A DNA stretch of 64,000 nucleotides from Pseudarthrobacter enclensis (GTDB lineage: Bacteria; Actinomycetota; Actinomycetes; Actinomycetales; Micrococcaceae): NCBI RefSeq assembly GCF_030811655.1, contig NZ_JAUSRE010000006.1:62001-126000 (forward strand), given 5' to 3'. Positions 1-8,455 of the stretch are shown here, one piece after another (within the stretch, counting starts at the first letter, position 1; every line of letters starts with the position of its first letter). The translations under genes and the position numbers were made by a program. Below the pieces are notes generated by a model. The model searched no databases and was not told the origin of the DNA. It was given only the letters and a program-made list of their open reading frames with translations.

Positions 1-1864
1 TCTTGTCCTTGCTGGCGGTGCGGATCTTCTTGGGGAACCGGTCCGAGGAAGTGTCCACCTCGGCGCGGATGCCGGCAGCTTTAAGCTGGTCGACGACGTC
101 GAACATGTACTCGTTGAAGGCCTCCGCCACCGGGATCCCCACCACCTGCACGGGTGCCAGCCAGGCAGGGAATGCTCCGGCGTAGTGCTCGGTGAGGACG
201 CCCATGAACCGCTCCACGGATCCAAACAGTGCACGGTGGATCATGACGGGCCGCTGGCGGCTGCCGTCGGCGGCCTGGAATTCCAGTTCGAAGCGTTCGG
301 GCAGGTTGAAGTCCAGCTGGATGGTGGACATCTGCCAGGTGCGTCCGAGCGCATCCTTGGCCTGCACGGAAATCTTGGGCCCGTAGAACGCGGCTCCGCC
401 CGGATCCGGCACCAGCTCCAGCCCGGACTCCTGTGCCACCTCGGCCAGGGTCCTGGTGGCCTCCTCCCAGGTGGCGTCGTCGCCCACGTACTTTTCCGGG
501 TCCTTGGTGGACAGCTCCAGGTAGAAGTCGTTAAGCCCGTAGTCCTTGAGCAGGTCCAGGACGAAGGTCAGGGTTTTGGTGAGCTCGTCCTTCATCTGCT
601 CGCGGGTGCAGTAGATGTGGGCGTCGTCCTGTGTCATCCCCCGGACGCGGGTGAGTCCGTGCACCACGCCGGACTTCTCGTAGCGGTAGACGGAACCGAA
701 TTCGAACAGCCGCAGGGGCAGTTCACGGTAGGACCGGCCGCGGGAACGGAAGATGAGGTTGTGCATGGGGCAGTTCATCGGCTTCAGGTAATAGTCCTGG
801 CCGGGCTTGCGAACGGTGCCGTCATCATTGAGTTCGGCGTCCACGTGCATGGCGGGGAACATGCCGTCCTTGTACCAGTCCAGGTGCCCGGAGACCTCGT
901 AGAGGTGCCCTTTGGTGATGTGCGGGGTGTAGACGAACTCGTAGCCGGCCTCGACGTGGCGCTGCCGGGAGTAGTCCTCCATCTCCTTGCGGATGATGCC
1001 GCCCTTGGGGTGGAAGACGGGCAGGCCGGAGCCCAGTTCATCCGGGAAGGAGAACAGGTCCAGTTCAGAGCCCAGCTTGCGGTGGTCGCGGCGCTCGGCC
1101 TCGGCGATCCGCTCCTGGTAGGCCTTCAAGGCGTCCTTGGTAGGCCAGGCGGTGCCGTAAATGCGCTGCAGCTGCTGGTTCTTCTGGTTGCCCAGCCAGT
1201 AGGCCGACGACGAGCGGGTCAGTGCGAAGGCGTTGGAGATGAGCTTGGTGTTGGGCAGGTGGGGGCCGCGGCAGAGGTCGCACCAAACGGTGATGCCTTC
1301 CTTGCGCTCCACGTTGTCGTAAATCGTGATGTCGCCGGCGCCGACCTCAACGTTGACGCCTTCCCCGGCCTCGGCGGCATCGTTCTTCTTCCCCAGGAGC
1401 TCAAGCTTGTAGGGCTCGTTCTTCATGGCTTCGCGGGCCTCATCCTCGCTGACCACGCGGCGGACAAACTTCTGGTTCTGGTTGATGATCTTTTGCATCA
1501 TCTTTTCGAGGGTCTTGAGGTCCTCGGGAGTGAACGGCTCGGCGACGTCGAAGTCGAAGTAGAAGCCATCAGTGATGTAGGGGCCGATCCCAAGTTTGGC
1601 GTCCGGACGCAGCTGCTGCACGGCCTGGGCCATGACGTGGGCGGTGGAGTGGCGCAGGACGTTCAGGCCGTCCGGCGACTCAATGGTGACACCCTCCACT
1701 TCGGCGCCTTCGGGGAGTTCCTGGTCCAGGTCCTTCAGTTCGCCATTAACGCGGGCTACAACGACGTCACGGCGCTCAAAGAAGAGTTCCGCACCGGTGG
1801 TCCCGCTAGTCACCTTGGTCTCTTCGCCGTCGACGAGAAGGGTGATCTGCTGGGCATCTGACAC
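1..1864 (-). CDS. thrS: Threonyl-tRNA synthetase (3' end cut by window edge)
   Basis: Class II aminoacyl-tRNA synthetase that charges tRNA-Thr with threonine in the cytoplasm. The protein starts [20 protein letters not shown], an N-terminal TGS domain (about residues 1-65), followed by the editing domain with its HxxxH motif (HSTAH, residues 72-76). The catalytic core and the beginning of the C-terminal anticodon-binding domain follow. About 621 codons are present; full ThrRS proteins are near 670 residues, so roughly the last 45-50 lie outside the window. I chose the GTG start at 1864 because an AGGAG-like Shine-Dalgarno (gaataggagacaccc) sits just before it and the TGS domain begins at once. 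No T-box-like leader was recognised upstream. Confidence 0.97.
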   Translation of the reverse strand, partial: MSDAQQITLLVDGEETKVTSGTTGAELFFERRDVVVARVNGELKDLDQELPEGAEVEGVTIESPDGLNVLRHSTAHVMAQAVQQLRPDAKLGIGPYITDGFYFDFDVAEPFTPEDLKTLEKMMQKIINQNQKFVRRVVSEDEAREAMKNEPYKLELLGKKNDAAEAGEGVNVEVGAGDITIYDNVERKEGITVWCDLCRGPHLPNTKLISNAFALTRSSSAYWLGNQKNQQLQRIYGTAWPTKDALKAYQERIAEAERRDHRKLGSELDLFSFPDELGSGLPVFHPKGGIIRKEMEDYSRQRHVEAGYEFVYTPHITKGHLYEVSGHLDWYKDGMFPAMHVDAELNDDGTVRKPGQDYYLKPMNCPMHNLIFRSRGRSYRELPLRLFEFGSVYRYEKSGVVHGLTRVRGMTQDDAHIYCTREQMKDELTKTLTFVLDLLKDYGLNDFYLELSTKDPEKYVGDDATWEEATRTLAEVAQESGLELVPDPGGAAFYGPKISVQAKDALGRTWQMSTIQLDFNLPERFELEFQAADGSRQRPVMIHRALFGSVERFMGVLTEHYAGAFPAWLAPVQVVGIPVAEAFNEYMFDVVDQLKAAGIRAEVDTSSDRFPKKIRTASKDK

Positions 1865-1992
1865 GGGTGTCTCCTATTCAAAGTTGAGGCTTCATAGCTT
1901 GCGGCATACGGGGACCACAGCCAGCCACCGTCAATGCTATCGGTTCGGTTCAGGGCCGACCAACGCGGCACACGGGGTGTGCCGAACGGATG

Positions 1993-4900
1993 TCAGCCGT
2001 TGAAACCGGTGATGGCAAGGGCCCTGCTGATCCCATCCAGGGGATGCGGCACGTCCTCGACGGCGGCAGCGGACTCCGGGAAGGGCAGGGTCTCCGTCCG
2101 GCTCAGGTCCCACGCCATGCTTGCGCTCAGGCTGATGCCCCGGGGCCCGGTCCTCCGGGTAGTCCCGCGGATCAGCAGCAGCCGGGTCCCGAACAGGAGC
2201 GGACCGGCGGTTTCCTGCGCTTCGTGGAAGAAGACCGAATCCACGCAGCCGGTGCCGTCGTCGATACTGATGAAAACCACCCTCCTGCCGCCGCGCATGG
2301 GGGGTGTCTGGGTTGCCACCCGCACGCCTGCCACCAGCACTTCCGTGCCGTTGCGCAGGTTGAGGAGCTGATCCGCGGTGGTGACACCCAGTTTTTCCAG
2401 CAGAGGCCGGTGGCTTTCCATTAGGTGGGTACTGACGTCGACGGCCATGAGATCGAGTTCTGCCCTGACGTTTTCAACCAGCGTGGGGGCGGGCAGGCCG
2501 GGTTTGAGGTTGCGCAGTTCAATGTCCCCCAGGGGCAGGGAGAGTTGTCCGTCAACCACATCAGTACCTTTGCGGGGCCCGGTGGAAGACTGCAGCTGCT
2601 GCAGGTGGTGCACCAGGTCCGCCCGGTTGGCAGGGCCACCTGCTTCGCGGTGCAGGGAGTCGAAGGCACCCAGTTGGGCAAGGCGCCTGATGCTTGGCTT
2701 GCTGAGCCGCGAGCGCGCCCTGAGGTCTGCCAAAGAGTCATAAGGCTGTCCGGCAACGATCCGCTTCAATTCGGCAGCAGACAACCCGTAGATCCCGTTG
2801 AGGCTGAGCCGGATCCCCAGCTTTCCCGCGTCCTGTCCGGACGCTATCCGCTCAACCCGGTATTCGGCTTTGCTCCGGTTGATGTCCAGGGGAAGGATGG
2901 GGATGCCCAGCCGGCGGGCCTCAGCCACCAACAGCCGTTTTGGGTACATGCCGGGGTCGTGTTCCCACAAGCCGGCAAGGAAGGCTTCGGGGTGATGTGC
3001 CTTCAGCCATGCCGACTGGTAGGTGGGGACGGCGAAAGCGGCTCCATGGGCCTTGCAGAAGCCGAAACTGGCGAAGGACTTCAGTGTCCCCCACACCTTG
3101 TCCACCACGTCAGGGGAATATCCCCTCCCTTTGGCGTTCCTGCGGAAGTATTCCTCTACCTGCGCTTCACCGCTCTCGCTTCCCAACGACCGGCGGAATT
3201 CGTCTGCCTTGGCCAGCCCGCAGCCGGTCATGGTGTCCAGGGTTTTGAGGATCTGCTCGTGGAAGACCGTGACGCCATGGGTTTCCTGAAGCACCGGTTT
3301 GAGGTCCGGGTGGGGATAGACCTCAGGAGCGAACCCGTGCCGGTGTTCCAGGAAGGGCCGCACCATGTCCGATTTCATGGGGCCCGGGCGGAACAGCGAG
3401 ATGTCGATGATGAGGTCGTTGAACTCCCTTGGCGCCATCTTGCCGATCAGTTCCCGCTGCCCGGGGGATTCTATCTGGAAGCAGCCAAGGGTGTGGGTGC
3501 TCCGGATCAGCTCATAGGTAGCTTCGTCGTCGAGGGGAACAGCATTGAGGTCAATCCTGCCATCGGCCGCTATGTAGTCGGGCCCGGAGCCGTCAGGGCC
3601 TTGCGGGTGGCCGCCTGCCGCCACCACTTCCTCTTTGCCGGGGTGTATCCGGATAATCTCCCGGACGGCGAACGCCATGGCACTTTGCATCCGGACGCCC
3701 AGCACATCGAGCTTGAGCATTCCCATGGGGTCCATGTCATGTTTATCGAACTGGCTCATGGGCAGTCCCAGGCCGCTTGGCTGGACCGGGGTACGGTCCA
3801 GGAGCGTGGCATCTCCCAGGATCACTCCGCAGGGGTGCATGGAAATATGCCTTGGGAGCCGGTCGAGGCGTTCGGTCAGGTCCACCAGGAGATCCAACTG
3901 CTGGTTCCCATCGGTGTCGCGCCGCTCAACCCGGCCCGCAAATTCCCGCAGCTCGGGTTTTTCCTGCAGCGCCTCACGGAACTTCCGCGCGGAAAACCGC
4001 CACAACTGCTTGGCAATCTCCCCCACTTCGTCGTCGTCCATGCCCAGCGCCAGGCCGGCGTCGCGCACTGCTCCCCGTGCCCGGTATCCGTTCTGCATGC
4101 TCATCAGGGTGACCCGCTCGGATCCAAAGCGTTCAAAAATCCGGCGGTAGACGTTGTGGCGCTCAGCGCTTTCGACGTCGATGTCAATATCGGGAAGGGT
4201 GGCGCGGTCGTTGGAGAGGAAGCGTTCAAAAATCAGGTCATGCTGGAGCGGGTTCACATGGCTGACCTCGATCAGGTAGTTGACCAGGCTGGAGGCCCCC
4301 GACCCCCTGGCAGCAGCCCTGACCCCCATATCCTGGATCATCCGGGAAACCTCAGCCACCGTCAGGAAGTAGGAAGAGAAGCCAAGGTTGTGGATGATCC
4401 CCAGCTCATGGTCCAGCCGGGCAAGTACTGCCTGTTCCGCCATACCGTTGACGCCAGGGAAACGCCTGCCGATTCCTGCCTGGCAGCGCTGGATAAGTTC
4501 GGCGTGGGGATCCTGGTTGATGCCGATGACGGATGCCTCCGGTACCACGGGCTGCTTCCAGCCCATGTCGTTGACGGGATCGATGCGGCAGAGGTCGGCG
4601 AGCGCCTCTGTCTGTGCCATCAGCTGCTTAAGGTCAGCGGCCCCATACCCTGCAGCGGAAATGATTTCCCTGCCCAGCCCCAGCATCTGTTCCCGGGTTT
4701 TCAGCCATCCCTGTCCGGTGGGCTGAAGGAGCGGCTCGCCCGCCAGTTCCGGCAGTGACTTCAGGGTCCGTGCAGAGTCAAGGACGTCGGCTGTGGGTGC
4801 TCCATCCGCCGCGCAGTACCGCACAGCGTTGGTGATGATGGCAGGTATGTGGTGTTCCTCGGCCAACCTGAGCATGCGGACAGCATGCGCAGTGCTGAAT

Positions 4901-5481
4901 GGCGTCCCCGGTGCACTGAGCTGGGAGACGATTTCCGCCACCACCGTTCCTGCCGGCATTGCGTCCACCCATTGTTTGAACAGGGTGCGGGGACGCAGGT
5001 AGCGCCGTCCACCCATGGCCCGTCCCACATCTGAGTCAGGGCCCAGCAGGACGGTCAGCACCGGTTTAAGGGTTTGGGGGTCAAGGGTACGGGAAGCGAG
5101 TTCGGCGCGGGTGACCGCGGCAGGTACCGCTCCCCCTGCTTTCCCTGAGGTCCTGGCATGGGCATCGGACACCAGCCGGCAGAGCGCCCGGTACCCTGCG
5201 CCGTTGTTGTGGCCCCGGGCGAGGACCACTACCCTGCCGGAGACCTGCGTACGGTGATCGCCGTCGTCGTCAAATACTGCAAGGTCCACCCCAACGATGG
5301 GGTCGATGCCCGCAGCCATACAGGCTTTGAGGTGCTTAATGGTTCCGTAGAGGCCGTCCCTGTCTGTGCAGGCAAGGGCGGTAGCGCCGTCCGCGGCGGC
5401 TGCCATGGCAAGTTCCTCTGGCCAGGAGACGCCGTAGTGGGCACTGAACGCAGTGGAGACGTGAAGGTGGGTGAAACTCAT
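1993..5481 (-). CDS. dnaE2: Error-prone DNA polymerase III alpha subunit DnaE2
   Basis: C-family DNA polymerase used in SOS-induced translesion synthesis. The 1162-residue protein has an N-terminal PHP domain (FTHLHVSTAFSAHYG at residues 3-17), a polymerase core with the catalytic aspartate motif LPDIDIDVES, a helix-hairpin-helix region near residue 850 and a C-terminal OB fold (EVLVAGVRVATQTPPMRGG). The length and the start with MSFTHLHVSTAFS fit DnaE2 rather than replicative DnaE1. It starts 12 bases after the stop of the DUF6504 gene, so the two form an operon under the LexA-like palindrome at 5877-5896. No imuA or imuB homologue is adjacent, so any partner Y-family protein must be elsewhere. 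Induction by DNA damage is inferred from the operator. Confidence 0.95.
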   Translation of the reverse strand: MSFTHLHVSTAFSAHYGVSWPEELAMAAAADGATALACTDRDGLYGTIKHLKACMAAGIDPIVGVDLAVFDDDGDHRTQVSGRVVVLARGHNNGAGYRALCRLVSDAHARTSGKAGGAVPAAVTRAELASRTLDPQTLKPVLTVLLGPDSDVGRAMGGRRYLRPRTLFKQWVDAMPAGTVVAEIVSQLSAPGTPFSTAHAVRMLRLAEEHHIPAIITNAVRYCAADGAPTADVLDSARTLKSLPELAGEPLLQPTGQGWLKTREQMLGLGREIISAAGYGAADLKQLMAQTEALADLCRIDPVNDMGWKQPVVPEASVIGINQDPHAELIQRCQAGIGRRFPGVNGMAEQAVLARLDHELGIIHNLGFSSYFLTVAEVSRMIQDMGVRAAARGSGASSLVNYLIEVSHVNPLQHDLIFERFLSNDRATLPDIDIDVESAERHNVYRRIFERFGSERVTLMSMQNGYRARGAVRDAGLALGMDDDEVGEIAKQLWRFSARKFREALQEKPELREFAGRVERRDTDGNQQLDLLVDLTERLDRLPRHISMHPCGVILGDATLLDRTPVQPSGLGLPMSQFDKHDMDPMGMLKLDVLGVRMQSAMAFAVREIIRIHPGKEEVVAAGGHPQGPDGSGPDYIAADGRIDLNAVPLDDEATYELIRSTHTLGCFQIESPGQRELIGKMAPREFNDLIIDISLFRPGPMKSDMVRPFLEHRHGFAPEVYPHPDLKPVLQETHGVTVFHEQILKTLDTMTGCGLAKADEFRRSLGSESGEAQVEEYFRRNAKGRGYSPDVVDKVWGTLKSFASFGFCKAHGAAFAVPTYQSAWLKAHHPEAFLAGLWEHDPGMYPKRLLVAEARRLGIPILPLDINRSKAEYRVERIASGQDAGKLGIRLSLNGIYGLSAAELKRIVAGQPYDSLADLRARSRLSKPSIRRLAQLGAFDSLHREAGGPANRADLVHHLQQLQSSTGPRKGTDVVDGQLSLPLGDIELRNLKPGLPAPTLVENVRAELDLMAVDVSTHLMESHRPLLEKLGVTTADQLLNLRNGTEVLVAGVRVATQTPPMRGGRRVVFISIDDGTGCVDSVFFHEAQETAGPLLFGTRLLLIRGTTRRTGPRGISLSASMAWDLSRTETLPFPESAAAVEDVPHPLDGISRALAITGFNG

Positions 5482-5493
5482 ACTGTTCCGCGT

Positions 5494-5844
5494 TCAAGCA
5501 GTTCTGTGGCGTAAACCGTCATGGATCCGCAGCAGGCGCCAGCGGCCGCTTCGGATATGGCGGGTCAGGTCAAGGGTGAGGGGTTCCACTCCGGCGGCGT
5601 CTTCCGGAGCTCCGGGGCGGGATGTCCTGCCGACAGGCAGGACCTGGACCCGCCAGATTTCGTGGTCCACCACACCTGCCCCGCTTCCCAGTGGTGCCCT
5701 GCTGTCCTCAGCCCACCACTGCCGGCGTTCGTACCAGCGCACGGGTTCTGCGCAGAGAGCGTAGGGCCTGCCAGCCCATGTCAAAGATTCAGGCTGACCG
5801 GAAGCGGAACACACCACGTCAACGGATTCGCTGAACATGCCCAT
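5494..5844 (-). CDS. DUF6504 family protein, first gene of SOS operon
   Basis: Small protein of 116 residues resembling the DUF6504 family found beside actinobacterial dnaE2/imuB cassettes; its biochemical function is unknown. Visible motifs are a Trp/Arg-rich core (RPYALCAEPVRWYERRQWW) and a C-terminal region ending in WRLLRIHDGLRHRTA. The ATG at 5844 has a GGGAGG Shine-Dalgarno 5 bases upstream; a second in-frame ATG at 5838 is possible. The stop lies 12 bases before dnaE2, and the LexA-like palindrome is 33 bases upstream of the start. Context suggests an accessory role in mutagenic repair; this is inferred from position only. Confidence 0.8.
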   Translation of the reverse strand: MGMFSESVDVVCSASGQPESLTWAGRPYALCAEPVRWYERRQWWAEDSRAPLGSGAGVVDHEIWRVQVLPVGRTSRPGAPEDAAGVEPLTLDLTRHIRSGRWRLLRIHDGLRHRTA

Positions 5845-5876
5845 GCACACCTCCCGGACGAGCTTCCTGTACTGGC

Positions 5877-5896
5877 ATTCGAATATGTATTCGAAT
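5877..5896. promoter_or_regulatory. LexA/SOS-box-like palindrome
   Basis: The 20-bp palindrome ATTCGAATATGTATTCGAAT contains TCGAAT-N4-ATTCGA. It has the same half-site spacing as the mycobacterial/actinobacterial LexA box TCGAAC-N4-GTTCGA, with T for C at one position per arm. It lies 33 bases upstream of the DUF6504-dnaE2 operon, where a LexA operator is expected, and 79 bases upstream of the divergent gene at 5975. Confidence 0.75.
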
Positions 5897-5974
5897 AAAG
5901 CCAGTCTACGCCGGGTGGGAAGTAAAAAATAGCCGGGGGTGGACGGGGCGTGCGGCAGGGAGCAGGATGATGGC

Positions 5975-6364
5975 ATGAGTACCGATGACGCACTCCTGAA
6001 GCAGGCAAGCATCAAGACCCAGGACTCCACGCTGGTAGCCACATTCGATATCGATGGCGCCATTCCGGGATCCGGCGCCTACGTGGTGGGCCTGATGGGA
6101 GCCTCACCGGACTATTCCTTACAGCGCCGGCTGTGCATCGAGTTCATGAACGGGGAGGCCATCGCCTGCTACTCGTTCAACCGTGACCAGGGAATCGAGG
6201 AAGACTACGACCTGGCAGGAGTTTCCCATTCGGAAAACAGCATCACTGGAAGCTTTCCCCTGACAGCCTTGAACGGGCTCGGACAGAGCCATGTGCTGTC
6301 CGCATTCAGCGAGGCGGACGGACGGGAGTTCCAGCATGGAGTGCCGGTGGAGGAAGCCCTTTAG
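5975..6364 (+). CDS. Hypothetical protein (129 aa)
   Basis: No family recognised. The protein is soluble and moderately acidic, with no signal peptide or membrane segment. It begins MSTDDALLKQASIKTQDSTL and looks beta-rich in the middle (GAYVVGLMGASPDYSLQRRL). The ATG at 5975 follows GGGAGCAGG at a suitable distance; an upstream in-frame ATG at 5939 lacks a site. It is divergent from the SOS operon and shares its intergenic region, so co-regulation by the LexA-like site is possible but unproven. A strong hairpin overlaps its stop codon. Confidence 0.75.
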   Translation: MSTDDALLKQASIKTQDSTLVATFDIDGAIPGSGAYVVGLMGASPDYSLQRRLCIEFMNGEAIACYSFNRDQGIEEDYDLAGVSHSENSITGSFPLTALNGLGQSHVLSAFSEADGREFQHGVPVEEAL

Positions 6365-6377
6365 GGCCTCCTCCACC
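6346..6377. terminator. Hairpin terminator, probably bidirectional
   Basis: Arms GGTGGAGGAAGCCC and GGGCCTCCTCCACC flank a TTTA loop, giving 13 paired positions with one A/C mismatch. The hairpin overlaps the stop codon of the gene at 5975-6364 and separates it from the convergent chorismate mutase gene. Confidence 0.7.
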
Positions 6378-6383
6378 CATCTG

Positions 6384-6707
6384 CTAGCTGTTTTCTTTGT
6401 GGATCTTCAGTTCAAGTTCGATGAACGCTGAGATCATCGCCCGGTAGGTTGACTCCACAATGTCCGGGTCGATGTCCTTTTTTTCGGCCGCGGAGCGGAC
6501 ATGTTCGATGATGCGTTCCACCCGGCCAGGGGCCCGTACTTCAGCGTCATCACCCTTGAGCGTCCCGGCAATCCTGATCAGCCGTTCGCGGCGCGCGATG
6601 AGGGTGACAATCTGCTCGTCCACCTCGTCAACGGCAACCCGGACGGCAGCGAGCTGTTCCCTGTCGGCCCGGGCATCCCTATCGTTTCCTTGAATTGTCG
6701 CCATCAT
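6384..6707 (-). CDS. Chorismate mutase, AroQ type
   Basis: Predicted all-helical AroQ-class enzyme converting chorismate to prephenate for phenylalanine and tyrosine synthesis. The protein (about 107 residues) shows the family pattern: a long first helix with DEVDEQIVTLIARRERLIR, then LKGDDAEVRAPGRVERIIEHV and YRAMISAFIELELKIH. The start is uncertain. Adjacent ATGs lie at 6707 and 6704, neither with a clear Shine-Dalgarno, and a more distal start at 6725 would overlap the divergent VOC gene that starts at 6724. Leaderless transcription would fit such tight divergence. Confidence 0.88.
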   Translation of the reverse strand: MMATIQGNDRDARADREQLAAVRVAVDEVDEQIVTLIARRERLIRIAGTLKGDDAEVRAPGRVERIIEHVRSAAEKKDIDPDIVESTYRAMISAFIELELKIHKENS

Positions 6708-6723
6708 CTGACAGTATCGAAGC

Positions 6724-7146
6724 ATGCAGCCCAGAGTCGACTTTATCTCCCTCGGTGTCCGCAGCGTCCAGGATTCCCGCGCCTTCTATGTCGATGGCCT
6801 TGGCTGGCCCGTCCACCGCGAAGTTACCGGGGAGGTGCTCTTCATCCAGGTGAACCATGGTCTGGTGCTTTCACTGTGGGACGCGCGCCAGATGCAGGCG
6901 GAGGCCCTCACCAACGCACCCGCCGGCGTTCCCTGCATCACCCTCAGCCATAACTGTCAAAGCCCTGCAGAGGTGGACACGGTCATGGAAGAGGCGGCGG
7001 CAGCAGGCGCTGCCATCATTGCGGAGCCGGTCACCCAGCCGTGGGGCGGCTACACGGGGTACTTCGCAGATCCCGACGGCTTCCGCTGGGAAGTGGCGTA
7101 CAACCCCGCGTGGGCAGTGGACGACGCCGGCACGGTCACCGTGTGA
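6724..7146 (+). CDS. VOC family protein (glyoxalase/bleomycin-resistance fold)
   Basis: A 140-residue protein of the vicinal oxygen chelate superfamily. It starts with RVDFISLGVRSVQDSRAFYV and ends with the typical second half, including GYTGYFADPDGFRWEVAYNP, where the E of WEVAYNP is the usual metal ligand. Substrate unknown; the class includes dioxygenases, glyoxalases and resistance proteins. It diverges from the chorismate mutase gene with about 16 bases between starts, so promoters must overlap or transcripts be leaderless. Confidence 0.88.
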   Translation: MQPRVDFISLGVRSVQDSRAFYVDGLGWPVHREVTGEVLFIQVNHGLVLSLWDARQMQAEALTNAPAGVPCITLSHNCQSPAEVDTVMEEAAAAGAAIIAEPVTQPWGGYTGYFADPDGFRWEVAYNPAWAVDDAGTVTV

Positions 7147-7300
7147 TGACCGGCCCCGCCGGGCGGGGCTGCTTGAACGGTGCTGCTTGGACAGGGCTGC
7201 CATACAGGCACCTCCGCGGCGCAACAACACCAGGGAATACCGAAAGCCGCGCTACCGTTGACCGTAAGGAAACCTTTCAAGCGACATTTAGGAGATCCCT

Positions 7301-7558
7301 GTGGACTTCACTCCCGAATCCGGCACCATCACCATGTTTTCCACCACCTGGTGCGGCTACTGCAACCGGCTGAAGAAGCAGCTGGATGCGCAGGGCATCG
7401 GGTACACCGAAATCAACATCGAAGAGGTTGACGGCACCGCCGAACTCGTGGAGCAGCTCAACGGCGGCAACCGCACCGTTCCCACGGTTCTCTTCCCGGA
7501 CGGCACCGCGGCCACGAACCCGTCGGCTGCCGAGGTCAAGAGCCGCCTGGCCGCCTAG
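7301..7558 (+). CDS. Mycoredoxin-like glutaredoxin
   Basis: Thioredoxin-fold protein of 85 residues with a CGYC active site (TTWCGYCNRLKKQL) near residues 14-17 and the cis-proline motif TVPTV. Length and sequence fit actinobacterial mycoredoxin 1, which reduces mycothiol-protein mixed disulfides in the cytoplasm. The GTG at 7301 has an AGGAG site 6 bases upstream, so I prefer it to the ATG a dozen codons later. The 154-base gap upstream may hold its promoter, but no sigma factor signature was convincing. Confidence 0.92.
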   Translation: MDFTPESGTITMFSTTWCGYCNRLKKQLDAQGIGYTEINIEEVDGTAELVEQLNGGNRTVPTVLFPDGTAATNPSAAEVKSRLAA

Positions 7559-7596
7559 GCACTCCACCGGCGGCGCTGCCGCAGGACTGATGCGGG

Positions 7597-8346
7597 TCAT
7601 GCCCCCAGGCTGCTGAACGAAGCAGTTTCCAGGGTGGCATGGCCCGCATACGTTTCCAGGAGGGCCTGCTCAACGGCCGCGACATCCACTCCGGGCACCA
7701 GGTCATCCGCGGCGCCGGCGGTGGCGGGGTCCCAGTCCAGGCCCAGGGCCGCATACGTGTCTGTGAGGACTTTGCGGATGGGGGCGGAATTTTCCACCAC
7801 GATGACTGAGCTGAAGAGCCAGCCGCCGGACACCACCCGTTGGGCAGTTCCCACCAATTTCACCTGCCGCGAGCTGTCCGCCGGGTCGGTGCCGTGTACG
7901 CTGAATTCGCCGGGACAGTACTCCCCCGGAATTTCCCCCACCGCCGCCTGAACACCGACGCGCTGCAGGGCCCGCGCAAAGAGCTCCCCGAAGTAACCGA
8001 ACCGCGCTTTGGACCCGGCAACGGCGTCCGCATCCGGTTCGACGTGGTCCACTACCAGGGTGCCCTGGTGGTAGGCCGCTGCGCGCCCCCCGGCCCTGCG
8101 GACCAGTGGTTCAAAGCCATTGTCCCGGCAGGCCTGCGCTGCCGCATCAAAGCCGGGCAGCCGGGTGTCCCGCTGTCCGAATGCCACGGTGGGGGCCGGG
8201 CGGTACAGCCGCAGGGTGGGGCCTACGCTTCCACTCCTTGCCCTGGCCAGCAGCTCGAGTCCGAACTCCAGGTCCCGGCCGGCGCCGAGCGACAGGTCCT
8301 GGCGGACCACGGTGAGCGTGCGGAGTCCGGTTCCCGTGTGGTGCAT
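7597..8346 (-). CDS. Lipoate-protein ligase family protein
   Basis: A 249-residue protein of the biotin/lipoate A-B ligase fold, predicted to act on lipoate or octanoate transfer to E2 or GcvH domains. The diagnostic segment RRAGGRAAAYHQGTLVVDHV corresponds to the RRxGGGxxxHxxG motif of LplA, and VKLVGTAQRVV carries the lysine usually lining the acyl-AMP site. GRAAAYH in place of GGGTVYH is a divergent version, so lipoyltransferase or amidotransferase (LipL/LipM-like) activity is also possible. Start at ATG 8346 with GGGAG about 10 bases upstream. It converges with the mycoredoxin gene. Confidence 0.85.
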   Translation of the reverse strand: MHHTGTGLRTLTVVRQDLSLGAGRDLEFGLELLARARSGSVGPTLRLYRPAPTVAFGQRDTRLPGFDAAAQACRDNGFEPLVRRAGGRAAAYHQGTLVVDHVEPDADAVAGSKARFGYFGELFARALQRVGVQAAVGEIPGEYCPGEFSVHGTDPADSSRQVKLVGTAQRVVSGGWLFSSVIVVENSAPIRKVLTDTYAALGLDWDPATAGAADDLVPGVDVAAVEQALLETYAGHATLETASFSSLGA

Positions 8347-8455
8347 CGTGGTGAAACTCCCTTGGGCTCAGGCGTCGGCAAGTTCAGTGCCGGCAGGTTC
8401 GACGGTGGCGGCCGGAGAGGCCTCACCTAGGTTACGCCCGACGGCGGCAGCAGCC

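Noticed and set aside
185..1861. Long plus-strand open frame of about 558 codons opposite thrS
   Set aside because: High-GC mirror frame of a certain gene; Val/Gly/Leu-rich with no motif and no ribosome site.
1865..1992. Possible T-box leader for thrS
   Set aside because: The gap is only 128 bases and no T-box sequence or specifier stem was recognised; a T-box is not expected for actinobacterial thrS.
2425..4758. Long plus-strand open frame opposite dnaE2
   Set aside because: Antisense frame of DnaE2 codons; composition is typical of a mirror and there are no domains.
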